Part shown: positions 1 to 6,188 of the stretch, piece after piece
How the letters are laid out: each line of letters begins with the position of its first letter
Numbering within the stretch: the stretch's first letter is position 1
Source of the DNA: a virus
Strand: one strand, 5' to 3'
IMG/VR virus record: IMGVR_UViG_3300035670_000984
Span: 1-29,603 of that record
DNA length: 29,603 nucleotides
Made by a program: the position numbers and the translations under genes
The notes under the pieces: model-generated
The model's database searches: none
Told to the model about the DNA's origin: nothing
What the model saw: only the letters and a program-made list of their open reading frames with translations

Positions 1-27
1 GCTGCGACTCATGTCGATTAAAAGCAT
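1..27 (-). CDS. Possible start of a downstream gene, cut by the window edge
   Basis: An ATG at 25-27 opens a frame that runs nine codons (starting MLLID) to the window edge, 31 nt after the stop of the preceding small gene. Tight spacing in a leftward operon is the only support. Nothing can be said about the product. Confidence 0.25.
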
Positions 28-58
28 TTTTGACGGCCTAGGATGCGCCGTGCTGCAT

Positions 59-277
59 TTATTTGACATGATACTTATAATCTATCACTTCTGTTATGTT
101 CGTCGCTCTGGAGCCATCTAATGGCTTCGTTTGTTGTTCCATGTACGGCCGTGCCTGTGCAATCTTTTTTTCAAGTTGCTCAATGATCATGCGCAACTCA
201 CGGTTCTGTCGCTCAAGTTCCTTAAGTTGTTCGTAATCTTTAATTAGCTGAATAAAAGTTTCCTTGCTGATTTCCAT
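59..277 (-). CDS. Small coiled-coil protein, function unknown
   Basis: This 72-residue protein is highly charged and predicted helical. Residues about 5-45 show heptad-like spacing of Leu and Ile (LIKDYEQLKELERQN, then IIEQLEKKI), typical of a short coiled coil. The tail after residue 45 looks unstructured. The start ATG overlaps the 3' end of the preceding gene by 38 nt, as is common in this leftward operon. I do not recognise a family. The coiled coil suggests oligomerisation or binding to another phage protein, but that is inference only. Confidence 0.6.
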   Translation of the reverse strand: MEISKETFIQLIKDYEQLKELERQNRELRMIIEQLEKKIAQARPYMEQQTKPLDGSRATNITEVIDYKYHVK

Positions 278-443
278 CTATCTTTTCAATTATAGATTCA
301 AACGAATCGGTTGAGTTAATTATTGGCCCCTCGAATAGTGTGATCTGCGCAACGCCCTGGCTCTGTATTTCTCGAACTGTGTTGATCGCATCGATATTGA
401 TTAATATCTCGCCTTTTGTTGTGTTGACTATGATGTAGTCCAT
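240..443 (-). CDS. Small hypothetical protein
   Basis: The product has 67 residues and no recognisable domain. The N-terminal half alternates hydrophobic and polar residues (MDYIIVNTTKGEILINIDAI), consistent with a small beta-rich fold. The C-terminal part is acidic and then polar. It overlaps the HNH gene upstream by 16 nt and the coiled-coil gene downstream, so it is probably translationally coupled in the same operon. No function can be assigned. Confidence 0.6.
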   Translation of the reverse strand: MDYIIVNTTKGEILINIDAINTVREIQSQGVAQITLFEGPIINSTDSFESIIEKIDGNQQGNFYSAN

Positions 444-790
444 GCTGGTATCTTTTCGCCTCGTTCGTTAAATATAAACTCTACTGTTATGCCTTTGAAC
501 TCTTGCCGTGTCTTTTCACCGTGGCATGCTAGGCACAATGATTGATGGTTGCGCTTATCCCAGAAAGATCCACCGAGCGATGTACTAATGATATGATCTG
601 TGTTAAGTTCTGTATAATTGAACAACCGACCACACATTGCACACACCGGATTCGTTTGTCTGAATCGCTTACTGTAACGCCTCCATTCTTCAAGTGAGTA
701 ACGTTTATCCTTTGGTTTCTGTTCACGTTCTACCTTCAGTGTCGGCACTCGCTTAACTGGATTTAGATATAATTTCGATCTCGTAGCCAT
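428..790 (-). CDS. HNH endonuclease
   Basis: This 120-residue protein has the features of a small phage HNH nuclease. A zinc-binding CAMC pair at about residues 50-53 is followed by the metal-binding motif TDHI at about 68-71, an Asn/His region (KRNHQS), and a second cysteine pair CLACH with the final catalytic histidine. In this family the ββα-metal motif nicks or cuts DNA. In many tailed phages an HNH protein sits near the terminase and helps packaging; in others it is a free-standing homing nuclease. Here it lies in a replication-proximal operon of small genes, leftmost in the window, so a packaging role remains possible if the terminase lies just beyond the edge. It overlaps the upstream gene by 28 nt. 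Confidence 0.85.
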   Translation of the reverse strand: MATRSKLYLNPVKRVPTLKVEREQKPKDKRYSLEEWRRYSKRFRQTNPVCAMCGRLFNYTELNTDHIISTSLGGSFWDKRNHQSLCLACHGEKTRQEFKGITVEFIFNERGEKIPAWTTS

Positions 791-1041
791 GCTTCGTATG
801 TTTGTGCTGGATCAATGCCTTCATATTGAATATCGTATTGCTCTTGGCACCAATCGAATATCTTACCTTTCGGAACATGATTGTTTAAATCCATTTTAAT
901 TTCTGAAAGCTTCAAGGCATACTCACCAAATACATAATGGAAACGGTCTGCAATCATCATTTGCTTATCAAGCTTTACATCGTGCTTTTTTTCAAATGCT
1001 ATCACGATGTCGAACACGCTCCAATAATCTTTTACAACCAT
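763..1041 (-). CDS. Hypothetical early phage protein
   Basis: The product is a 92-residue, mostly helical, soluble protein with many Asp, Glu and Lys residues and aromatic clusters (WCQEQYDIQYEG). I recognise no catalytic motif. Its ATG overlaps the preceding 49-residue gene by 10 nt and its stop overlaps the HNH gene start, so it belongs to the same leftward operon. It may be a small accessory factor of replication or packaging, but the sequence alone does not show this. Confidence 0.6.
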   Translation of the reverse strand: MVVKDYWSVFDIVIAFEKKHDVKLDKQMMIADRFHYVFGEYALKLSEIKMDLNNHVPKGKIFDWCQEQYDIQYEGIDPAQTYEAWLRDRNYI

Positions 1042-1181
1042 ACCCGATGCACATTTATGATTACACCATGCCTGTCAATTACCGTTCCATCTACCTGGCG
1101 GAATCCTTTTTGAACAAATCCATCTTTGTCCATCGTTAGGGCTTCGACCCAATCGAACCGGTCAACTTCAACCCAACGCAT
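1032..1181 (-). CDS. Small hypothetical protein (49 aa)
   Basis: This short frame begins with MRWVEVDRFDWVEAL and ends HRVWL. It is joined to both neighbours: its ATG shares one base with the stop of the 94-residue gene upstream (TAATG), and its end overlaps the next start by 10 nt. That overlap pattern, repeated throughout this operon, is the main reason to accept it as real. The composition is basic and tryptophan-rich. No family is recognised. Confidence 0.55.
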   Translation of the reverse strand: MRWVEVDRFDWVEALTMDKDGFVQKGFRQVDGTVIDRHGVIINVHRVWL

Positions 1182-1465
1182 TAGAATGGCAATTCTCCGT
1201 TAGTATCCGCAAGTATATCAACCTCTGCTTTCGGTGCTTCCTTTGGCGCATCCAATGATCCGATGTACACCTTTGTTTCATTTGAATCCTTAGGCTGGCT
1301 CAGCTGGATGCTTCCGACCTTACCGAACTTGTCCGCTGTGTCGTTTGTCCAAATAATTACTTGAGCGTACTTCTTACCGTTGTTTCCGGTCTTAACGCTT
1401 GAATGTCCTGCTTTCGATGCTGCGAACAGGTCATCGATGCAAATTGATCCTTTGTGGTATCCCAT
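1181..1465 (-). CDS. Possible ssDNA-binding protein with an SSB-like tail
   Basis: The 94-residue product has a predicted beta-rich core (residues about 28-75, including YAQVIIW and KVYIGSL), a linker rich in Pro, Ala, Lys and Glu (KEAPKAE), and a C-terminal tip reading DTNGELPF. Bacterial SSB proteins end in a similar acidic tip (usually DDDIPF) that recruits repair and replication partners. A core, a flexible linker and an acidic LPF tip would suit a phage SSB, but the core is shorter than a standard OB-fold SSB (about 110 residues) and I cannot identify an OB motif with certainty. Its place next to the candidate origin and downstream of the primase and helicase genes supports a replication role. 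This is inference from tail and context. Confidence 0.5.
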   Translation of the reverse strand: MGYHKGSICIDDLFAASKAGHSSVKTGNNGKKYAQVIIWTNDTADKFGKVGSIQLSQPKDSNETKVYIGSLDAPKEAPKAEVDILADTNGELPF

Positions 1466-1466
1466 G

Positions 1467-1595
1467 TTAATTGAATTTTTGAATGAATTGTTTAATCTCT
1501 TTTTGTATCGCTTTCATACCGTACTTCTCGATTACGCTCTCACGAACTCCAACCGGTATTTGTTTTAGTTTGTCATCTATTTTTGGCCTTCCCAT
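1467..1595 (-). CDS. Small basic protein, first gene after the origin-like region
   Basis: This 42-residue frame starts MGRPKIDDKLKQIPVGV and is Lys/Ile-rich. The opening G-R-P-K with a following P-V-x-V-R resembles small phage proteins of the ribbon-helix-helix or DNA-binding kind, but it is too short for a firm call. It starts 18 nt downstream of a TATATTTG promoter-like box, and its stop is one base before the ATG of the SSB-like gene. It therefore appears to head the leftmost operon. A regulator or origin-binding accessory role is possible but unproven. Confidence 0.55.
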   Translation of the reverse strand: MGRPKIDDKLKQIPVGVRESVIEKYGMKAIQKEIKQFIQKFN

Positions 1596-1612
1596 ATCGT
1601 ATTGTTGTACTG

Positions 1613-1620
1613 CAAATATA
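1613..1620 (-). promoter_or_regulatory. Promoter -7 box TATATTTG
   Basis: On the minus strand this reads TATATTTG, an exact match to the Bacteroidota -7 consensus TAnnTTTG. It lies about 18 nt before the ATG at 1595. No good -33 TTTG element is seen in the A/T-rich DNA upstream. The identical 8-mer also stands before the structured RNA at 4950-4957 and before the early operon at 13159-13166. Confidence 0.55.
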
Positions 1621-1662
1621 TATTTTATTTTATTTATTTAATCCGAATCTCATGTAAAAATT

Positions 1663-1854
1663 TGTAAACTTCTTGCCTTGTAAACTTGTAAACTTCTTTT
1701 TAAGTTTGTTAGAATCACTTTTTGTAAATTTGTACCTATAGTTTTTTCTTATTTTTATTAAAAGAAGTTTACAAAATAATATAATATATTAATAATCAAT
1801 ATATTAGAGTGTAAACTTCTCTGTAAACTTCTTGTAAACTTCTTGTAAACTTCT
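1663..1854. repeat. Iteron-like 11-bp repeat array with AT-rich core (candidate replication origin)
   Basis: The 11-mer TGTAAACTTCT occurs perfectly six times in direct orientation, at 1663-1673, 1687-1697, 1810-1820, 1822-1832, 1833-1843 and 1844-1854. It occurs once inverted at 1763-1773, and a partial copy lies at 1679-1687. The last four are almost perfectly tandem, with starts 12, 11 and 11 nt apart, about one helical turn. Between the two clusters lies a run of nearly pure A/T (about 1741-1809). The array fills most of the 280-base gene-free gap between the helicase gene and the leftmost operon. Iterons plus an AT-rich unwinding region beside primase and helicase genes is the classic layout of an iteron origin in plasmids and phages. 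A repressor-operator array is the main alternative. Confidence 0.65.
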
Positions 1855-1875
1855 CATGATTTTGGCAGATGTTTA

Positions 1876-3414
1876 CTAAAATGGCAGGTCATTTGCCTGA
1901 TTTTTATCAAATCTGTAGGTCTCAACAACTGATTCAGCCTCTAAAATCTCGTTTTCAGTAACGAAATGTTTACGTTCTAATATGAACGGATAACCAACTG
2001 TTGTATTATCAGTATCACCAAAAAAGTTAACATATCGAATGCTCTTTTCTGATTTTTCAACTTTCATATCCTTTGTCAAAACCTTACCAATAAAATGCAA
2101 ATTAACATTGTGATTATTTTTAAAATAAGCTTCCTTTATATCCTTTGGTGAAAAATATATTTGCTTGGCCGTACAATTTAAAAAAACATCTTTAAATATC
2201 TCAAGAAGGTCTTTGTGAAGCCAATTTCGAGATTCATTTTTAACCTCCTCAAGTTTATCTGTCCAAATATCATCATAGGTGAAAACCATCCTTGATTTTG
2301 TAGTGTCAACTTCAGGTAACGATAAAAGATAATTTAAAAAATAAGGAACTTCCTTTACCATCTTGTTTTCGTAGTCAGTTACCAGGTTTTGTATTTTGTT
2401 AATTTTACGCACCCAAAAGCGTATTTCTTCGCTATCAATACGCATAAATTCGTCTTCCTTGTTTGTGGCCATTACTACCTTTCCAAAGAATGGAATTGAA
2501 TACTGGCTTACGTGTTTTTGATTAACGGTCAATGATTTCTGAGTGCTAATTGTTTTAAGCTTCTCTACTGCGGAGTTTTTTTCGATAACTGTCTCATCAA
2601 TGGCAATAACGTTTTTTGTTGCGTATAGGTGGTTAAACGAGTTGTTAAGGTCATCTGGCTTTATAAGAACGTAATTGTCGCCAAATAGCAGTTCAAGCAA
2701 GTTAAGAAAAGTTGTTTTACCTGTGTGTCGTTCTTGAGACACTAACACCAATATCGGAAGTATCTGTTTTGGCATTGTGTACATCACTTGCATATAGATG
2801 TAACCTTTATCAATCTGCTCCTTAAAAATATGATCCATAAGCGAATGGATAAGCGGAAACTCACCAGGCTCTGAAGAAGGCCGGTGTGGAAATGGAGCGT
2901 AAAGATTATAGTTGTTGTTATGAAATTCCTGATACTCTAAATTGTCTGGTATAATGGTGAAGTCATTAAACTTTGGAATATCCTTAATAATTTCCTTGCC
3001 ATGATCATCTATAATCGTTTCTTTCTTCCAGGTCTTTAATTTTTTTAATTCAGTTCCATATCTGGTTTCTTTTTCGATTACCTTATAATAATCACCAGCA
3101 ACACGAATGTATGGTATGTTCTTTTTTAACACCTTATACTCAATGTAGTATTGAGCATCCCAATGATTTGATTTAAAACAAACTATTGTAAGCAATTGAA
3201 ACAATGTCAAGTTTTTCTCACCATATGTTACGATTTTTCCATCAAAAACTATCCTTTCATTTGATTTATTATCTAATGCCTCACTTGAGTTAATAATGGT
3301 GTAATTTTTGGCATTTGCAAATATTTCAATGAAATCGCCATGCTCATTAAACCAATCAACTGGATTGTAATGCTTTTGAATTGCAGATACCTGCTTTTTG
3401 TTAATGTAACTCAT
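1876..3414 (-). CDS. SF3-type replicative helicase (DUF5906-like)
   Basis: This 512-residue protein has an SF3/AAA+ ATPase core in its middle third. The Walker A region is SQERHTGKTTFLN at about residues 227-239, Walker B is NVIAIDE at about 268-274, and a motif C region follows as GKVVMATNKED with an arginine-finger-like IRFW after it. Such proteins (DUF5906, often annotated as primase or helicase C-terminal domain) unwind DNA at phage and plasmid origins. The start overlaps the upstream primase-like gene by ATGA, so the two are probably made together as a split primase-helicase. The extreme C-terminus reads NQANDLPF, resembling an SSB tail, which is unusual for a helicase. The candidate origin lies immediately downstream. 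The region is AT-rich. Confidence 0.8.
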   Translation of the reverse strand: MSYINKKQVSAIQKHYNPVDWFNEHGDFIEIFANAKNYTIINSSEALDNKSNERIVFDGKIVTYGEKNLTLFQLLTIVCFKSNHWDAQYYIEYKVLKKNIPYIRVAGDYYKVIEKETRYGTELKKLKTWKKETIIDDHGKEIIKDIPKFNDFTIIPDNLEYQEFHNNNYNLYAPFPHRPSSEPGEFPLIHSLMDHIFKEQIDKGYIYMQVMYTMPKQILPILVLVSQERHTGKTTFLNLLELLFGDNYVLIKPDDLNNSFNHLYATKNVIAIDETVIEKNSAVEKLKTISTQKSLTVNQKHVSQYSIPFFGKVVMATNKEDEFMRIDSEEIRFWVRKINKIQNLVTDYENKMVKEVPYFLNYLLSLPEVDTTKSRMVFTYDDIWTDKLEEVKNESRNWLHKDLLEIFKDVFLNCTAKQIYFSPKDIKEAYFKNNHNVNLHFIGKVLTKDMKVEKSEKSIRYVNFFGDTDNTTVGYPFILERKHFVTENEILEAESVVETYRFDKNQANDLPF

Positions 3415-4274
3415 AACTCAAGTTTTTCAGATTGGCCCTTTTTTATCATTGTCCTAATGGTTTTTTTGTAGGTATCAGCTTTTTTACATAAATAACTGTG
3501 ATTGTCAATTAATCGGTCAATTACATCTATAGCTATTGATTCAGAAATGTATCCAGCTGCTACGTATCCACCCATTGCATAAGATGCAGCACGAACTATA
3601 TAATGGCCTTCATTTACAATTTTATTAAACCTACTTGATATTATTTCAATAACCTTGTTTTCGTCATCATATGAACTGTAAATTCTGATATTCTCTGATT
3701 TTGCAGGTTTAGGTTCAATGTACTTGTCCGTGAAGTAATCAAAATCTGATTTCATGCACATCTCATAATCGTATGAATAAAAAAGAGGAAGTACCGGATT
3801 CTGGCAGGCCATATCAAAACCGTTGTATATCTTAAACTTTTGTTGGAGTGCCTTAAACCTTAACTTATATTCATCTATTGTTTTGCATTGAGCAACGGCC
3901 ACAAGACCACGAACGCCTTTACCTGAAGATGACAACCAAGATGCAATTACGAATGGATATTTTATTAATTCAAACTTTAATGAGATGGCATCATCATGGC
4001 TTAACTTATCGAAGTCAAAAGGCATAATTTGAGTAAAGTAATTAATATTTTCATACTTGCGCAATGAACAATTCACGGCTGGTGTAAAAAAAGGTAATTT
4101 CGCCTTTAATTTATGCTTAAGTTGCTCATCATTTTTATTTGCAGCTTGATGTATTTTTGTTATATGATTCTTTAATTCATTAGGTGGATTCCATATCATT
4201 GTTAACAATTCGCCTAATGAAATAAATTCCGCAGGTTCTGTAATGTAAACGCCACCTTTATAGAATGGTATCAT
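3411..4274 (-). CDS. Primase-like protein (VirE-N/BT4734 family)
   Basis: This 287-residue protein resembles the VirE-N/BT4734-like N-terminal domain common in Bacteroidota mobile elements. Recognisable parts are an acidic block in FDFDKLS (about residues 86-92), then ASWLSSSGKGVRGLVAV (about 110-126), and DMACQNPVLPLFYSYD (about 154-169). In this fold a conserved Asp pair and a serine/lysine-rich strand resemble the archaeo-eukaryotic primase active site. It is followed at once by the SF3-type helicase through an ATGA overlap, and together they look like the two halves of a primase-helicase. Its ATG overlaps the end of the nuclease-like gene by 17 nt. The primase activity is inferred from family and context. 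Confidence 0.7.
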   Translation of the reverse strand: MIPFYKGGVYITEPAEFISLGELLTMIWNPPNELKNHITKIHQAANKNDEQLKHKLKAKLPFFTPAVNCSLRKYENINYFTQIMPFDFDKLSHDDAISLKFELIKYPFVIASWLSSSGKGVRGLVAVAQCKTIDEYKLRFKALQQKFKIYNGFDMACQNPVLPLFYSYDYEMCMKSDFDYFTDKYIEPKPAKSENIRIYSSYDDENKVIEIISSRFNKIVNEGHYIVRAASYAMGGYVAAGYISESIAIDVIDRLIDNHSYLCKKADTYKKTIRTMIKKGQSEKLEL

Positions 4275-4836
4275 TTTTTGATATTTTTTTAATTATGTTA
4301 CTATAATTTATAGGATGTATTCCGTGATTATTGGCAGTCATATATCTTTTTGGCTCTGATTCAAATAATTCATAATTGCTAAATATAAATGAATAGCTTT
4401 TGTCGCTCCAACTCCTAACTTCACCTATATTAAATTCGCCTAAAAATCCATTCATTGAATGATGTGGTGAATCAGGAAAATGCCTATCAGTATGCCAATG
4501 TATTCCATCTTTATCTATTCTTGTTTCTTCTACCATAACAAAATATTTAAATGATAGTGGTGGTGCTATTAATATCGGTATATGTCTTGTATGGCCATAT
4601 ACTTGAAATTTCAATCCTGAATATCTCATTGCTTGTTTAATATACTTGCCAATTTCAGCACCTTTTTTGCGGTCAAATCGTTTGCACTCAATTCCAAAAA
4701 CATATTTTGGATTTTGTTTATGTACCAAAACCAAGTCTATTCTTGCACTATTGCAAGTAGATTTCACTTCACTTAACACATAAAATTGCATTTGAAAAAC
4801 TAACTTTAATTTTTCAACAAATTCTTTTTCAGTCAT
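4258..4836 (-). CDS. PD-(D/E)XK-like nuclease, unknown role
   Basis: I place the start at the ATG at 4836 (192 residues, MTEKEFVEKL...). The same frame continues up to a GTG at 4899, but that lies inside a strong RNA hairpin. The motif order IDLVLV (Asp), about 14 residues, GIECKR (Glu-x-Lys) matches the PD-(D/E)XK nuclease core, and a helix with an Ala-Met-Arg face (KYIKQAMRYS) follows. Later parts (IPILIAPPL, WHTDRHFPDSPHHS) are not recognised. The gene follows a structured RNA with a terminator-like hairpin, so expression may depend on read-through or on a start below the hairpin. The gene is strikingly AT-rich and precedes the primase-like gene with a 17-nt overlap. It could be a recombination nuclease, a Holliday-junction-type enzyme or a host-DNA nuclease. 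Confidence 0.55.
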   Translation of the reverse strand: MTEKEFVEKLKLVFQMQFYVLSEVKSTCNSARIDLVLVHKQNPKYVFGIECKRFDRKKGAEIGKYIKQAMRYSGLKFQVYGHTRHIPILIAPPLSFKYFVMVEETRIDKDGIHWHTDRHFPDSPHHSMNGFLGEFNIGEVRSWSDKSYSFIFSNYELFESEPKRYMTANNHGIHPINYSNIIKKISKNDTIL

Positions 4837-4856
4837 ATTTGCAGATTTTACAAAAC

Positions 4857-4945
4857 AAAAAACCCCAAAGTAATCGCAGCCTCTCACCTCTGCAACCACA
4901 ATGGGGTTTATTTCTTAATTCGGTATAACGTGAGAGGCCGAATGC
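4857..4945 (-). ncRNA. Structured small RNA or leader with complementary hairpin loops and a terminator
   Basis: Read on the minus strand, hairpin 1 pairs ATTCGG (4938-4943) with CCGAAT (4918-4923) and has the loop CCTCTCACGTTATA. Hairpin 2 pairs AAACCCCA (4902-4909) with TGGGGTTT (4860-4867), has a 2x2 internal loop of U residues, then a 10-bp inner stem (4890-4899 with 4870-4879) and the loop AGGTGAGAGG (4880-4889). The loops are complementary over 8 nt: CCTCTCAC and GTGAGAGG, or 9 bp counting the adjoining base of each stem. This allows a kissing loop or a competing long-range helix. Hairpin 2 is followed by T residues (4857-4862) and looks like an intrinsic terminator. A TATATTTG box at 4950-4957 puts a start near 4945. 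The segment is visibly richer in G+C than its flanks. It could be a free sRNA of about 90 nt or an attenuator for the genes at 4836-1876. Confidence 0.7.
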
Positions 4946-4949
4946 ATTG

Positions 4950-4957
4950 CAAATATA
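4950..4957 (-). promoter_or_regulatory. Promoter -7 box TATATTTG before the structured RNA
   Basis: The minus-strand 8-mer TATATTTG matches the Bacteroidota -7 consensus and sits about 7 nt before the first base of hairpin 1 of the RNA at 4857-4945. It lies just after the stop of the PAPS-reductase-like gene at 4964. No clear -33 TTTG is visible. Position, rather than a full two-element match, supports it. Confidence 0.55.
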
Positions 4958-4963
4958 CTAAAA

Positions 4964-6187
4964 TTATTTAATGTTTAACTCTATGTTAGATGCTATTTTA
5001 CGCTTATTTTGAATTTCTTTAAATTGATAATAGGCATCTGATTTCGGTTGTGTTTGTCCTAATCCTTTGCACCAATAATCATTGCGTAAAATAACCTTAC
5101 AAAGTCTTCGCCATGAAGGCACCCAACATTTGTTTTCGAGGTCTTCAGGTGCTTCATCTGGAATTGATAGATACCCACGGTCTTGCCAACTTTTAATAAA
5201 CTTCACAAAACGTTCTCTGTAATGCAAACTTGTTTTTTCTGGCATTGTCTGAAGTAATAAATTACAAAAAGATTTCCAAGTATGCCCGTCTGGTTTTACA
5301 ATTTTATTATATCCAGTAATATTTCCATTTTCTTGAATGTAAAGTGTCCCAGAATTGACTCCATTAACTCTTGATACTACTTTATACCATGTTTCTGGTT
5401 CTAATATATGATATAACCATAGACCACGCCTTTGATCATCACCATATGGCTGGCATAATCTTTGCTGCGATATTTTTACACCTGCCCTACTCATTTTATC
5501 ATAAACTCTATTGTATATTAAATCATTATTTTTCCCGTGATAAATCCAAATATCTTCTGTTTTCCAATCATAAATTGGATATACATTATAAAGATTTGAT
5601 GCTATCAATGTAGTCCATTTTTTATTATTATAGCATAAACCTTCCTTGTTTGAAACAATTGCCCTATACCTGTGTAAAGATTCATCGGCCCTTATGCCTA
5701 TTAATGCAGCAGTTAATTCTCCTTTTGAATACCATTTGCCAAATAAGACCATAAACTCTTCAAATTCCATTTTAGGTACATAAAAATCATATTGATCTAA
5801 ATTGGCAGCCAAATATGGTTTTTCTCTTACCCATAAATCTTTTTTAGTTTCATCCCAACATATCCACCTTGGTTCATAATTTGATACTGCATTTCTTAAT
5901 AGCAATTCAGCACAAACCCAATGCAATTCAATATTATCTTTGTATGTATTAACTATATTATTAATGTGTTTAATAGTATCATTGTATTGTGCCTCTAAAT
6001 CAATTATTAAAAATCCTACCTTACGTTTTCTTTTTTGAGCCTCTTGTAAAACCAAATGAGTCATTACTGTTGAATCTTTACCTCCACTAAATGAAACATA
6101 AATTTTATTGAAATTATCAAATATATATGATATTCTTTTTTTTGATGCTTCAAGTACATCGATATCTAAATAATGTTTAGTTGCCAT
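4964..6187 (-). CDS. IbrA-like PAPS-reductase-family protein (DUF3440-like)
   Basis: The 407-residue product has the PP-loop ATP-binding motif SGGKDST at residues 34-40, within IYVSFSGGKDSTVMTHL, the hallmark of the PAPS reductase/ATP pyrophosphatase superfamily. Further features typical of the DUF3440/IbrA group are GIRADES, a KTEDIWIY segment, QRLCQPYGDDQRRGLW and the C-terminal block PSWRRLCKVILRNDYWC. It starts one base after the stop of the ParB-like gene, reproducing the IbrB-IbrA gene pair. In E. coli, IbrA and IbrB act together as activators of prophage genes; their chemistry is not settled. The fold adenylates or transfers sulfur on substrates, as DndC does in DNA phosphorothioation, so action on nucleic acid is plausible but inferred. 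The gene is notably AT-rich. Confidence 0.8.
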   Translation of the reverse strand: MATKHYLDIDVLEASKKRISYIFDNFNKIYVSFSGGKDSTVMTHLVLQEAQKRKRKVGFLIIDLEAQYNDTIKHINNIVNTYKDNIELHWVCAELLLRNAVSNYEPRWICWDETKKDLWVREKPYLAANLDQYDFYVPKMEFEEFMVLFGKWYSKGELTAALIGIRADESLHRYRAIVSNKEGLCYNNKKWTTLIASNLYNVYPIYDWKTEDIWIYHGKNNDLIYNRVYDKMSRAGVKISQQRLCQPYGDDQRRGLWLYHILEPETWYKVVSRVNGVNSGTLYIQENGNITGYNKIVKPDGHTWKSFCNLLLQTMPEKTSLHYRERFVKFIKSWQDRGYLSIPDEAPEDLENKCWVPSWRRLCKVILRNDYWCKGLGQTQPKSDAYYQFKEIQNKRKIASNIELNIK

Positions 6188-6188
6188 A

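Noticed and set aside
1663-1854. CRISPR array
   Set aside because: Repeats are only 11 bp, directly adjacent or overlapping, one is inverted, and there are no regular spacers or Cas genes.
4837-4899. N-terminal extension of the PD-(D/E)XK-like protein from a GTG at 4899
   Set aside because: The 63 bases lie inside the RNA hairpin and terminator, read as an unlikely Cys/Phe-rich peptide, and an ATG at 4836 follows directly.
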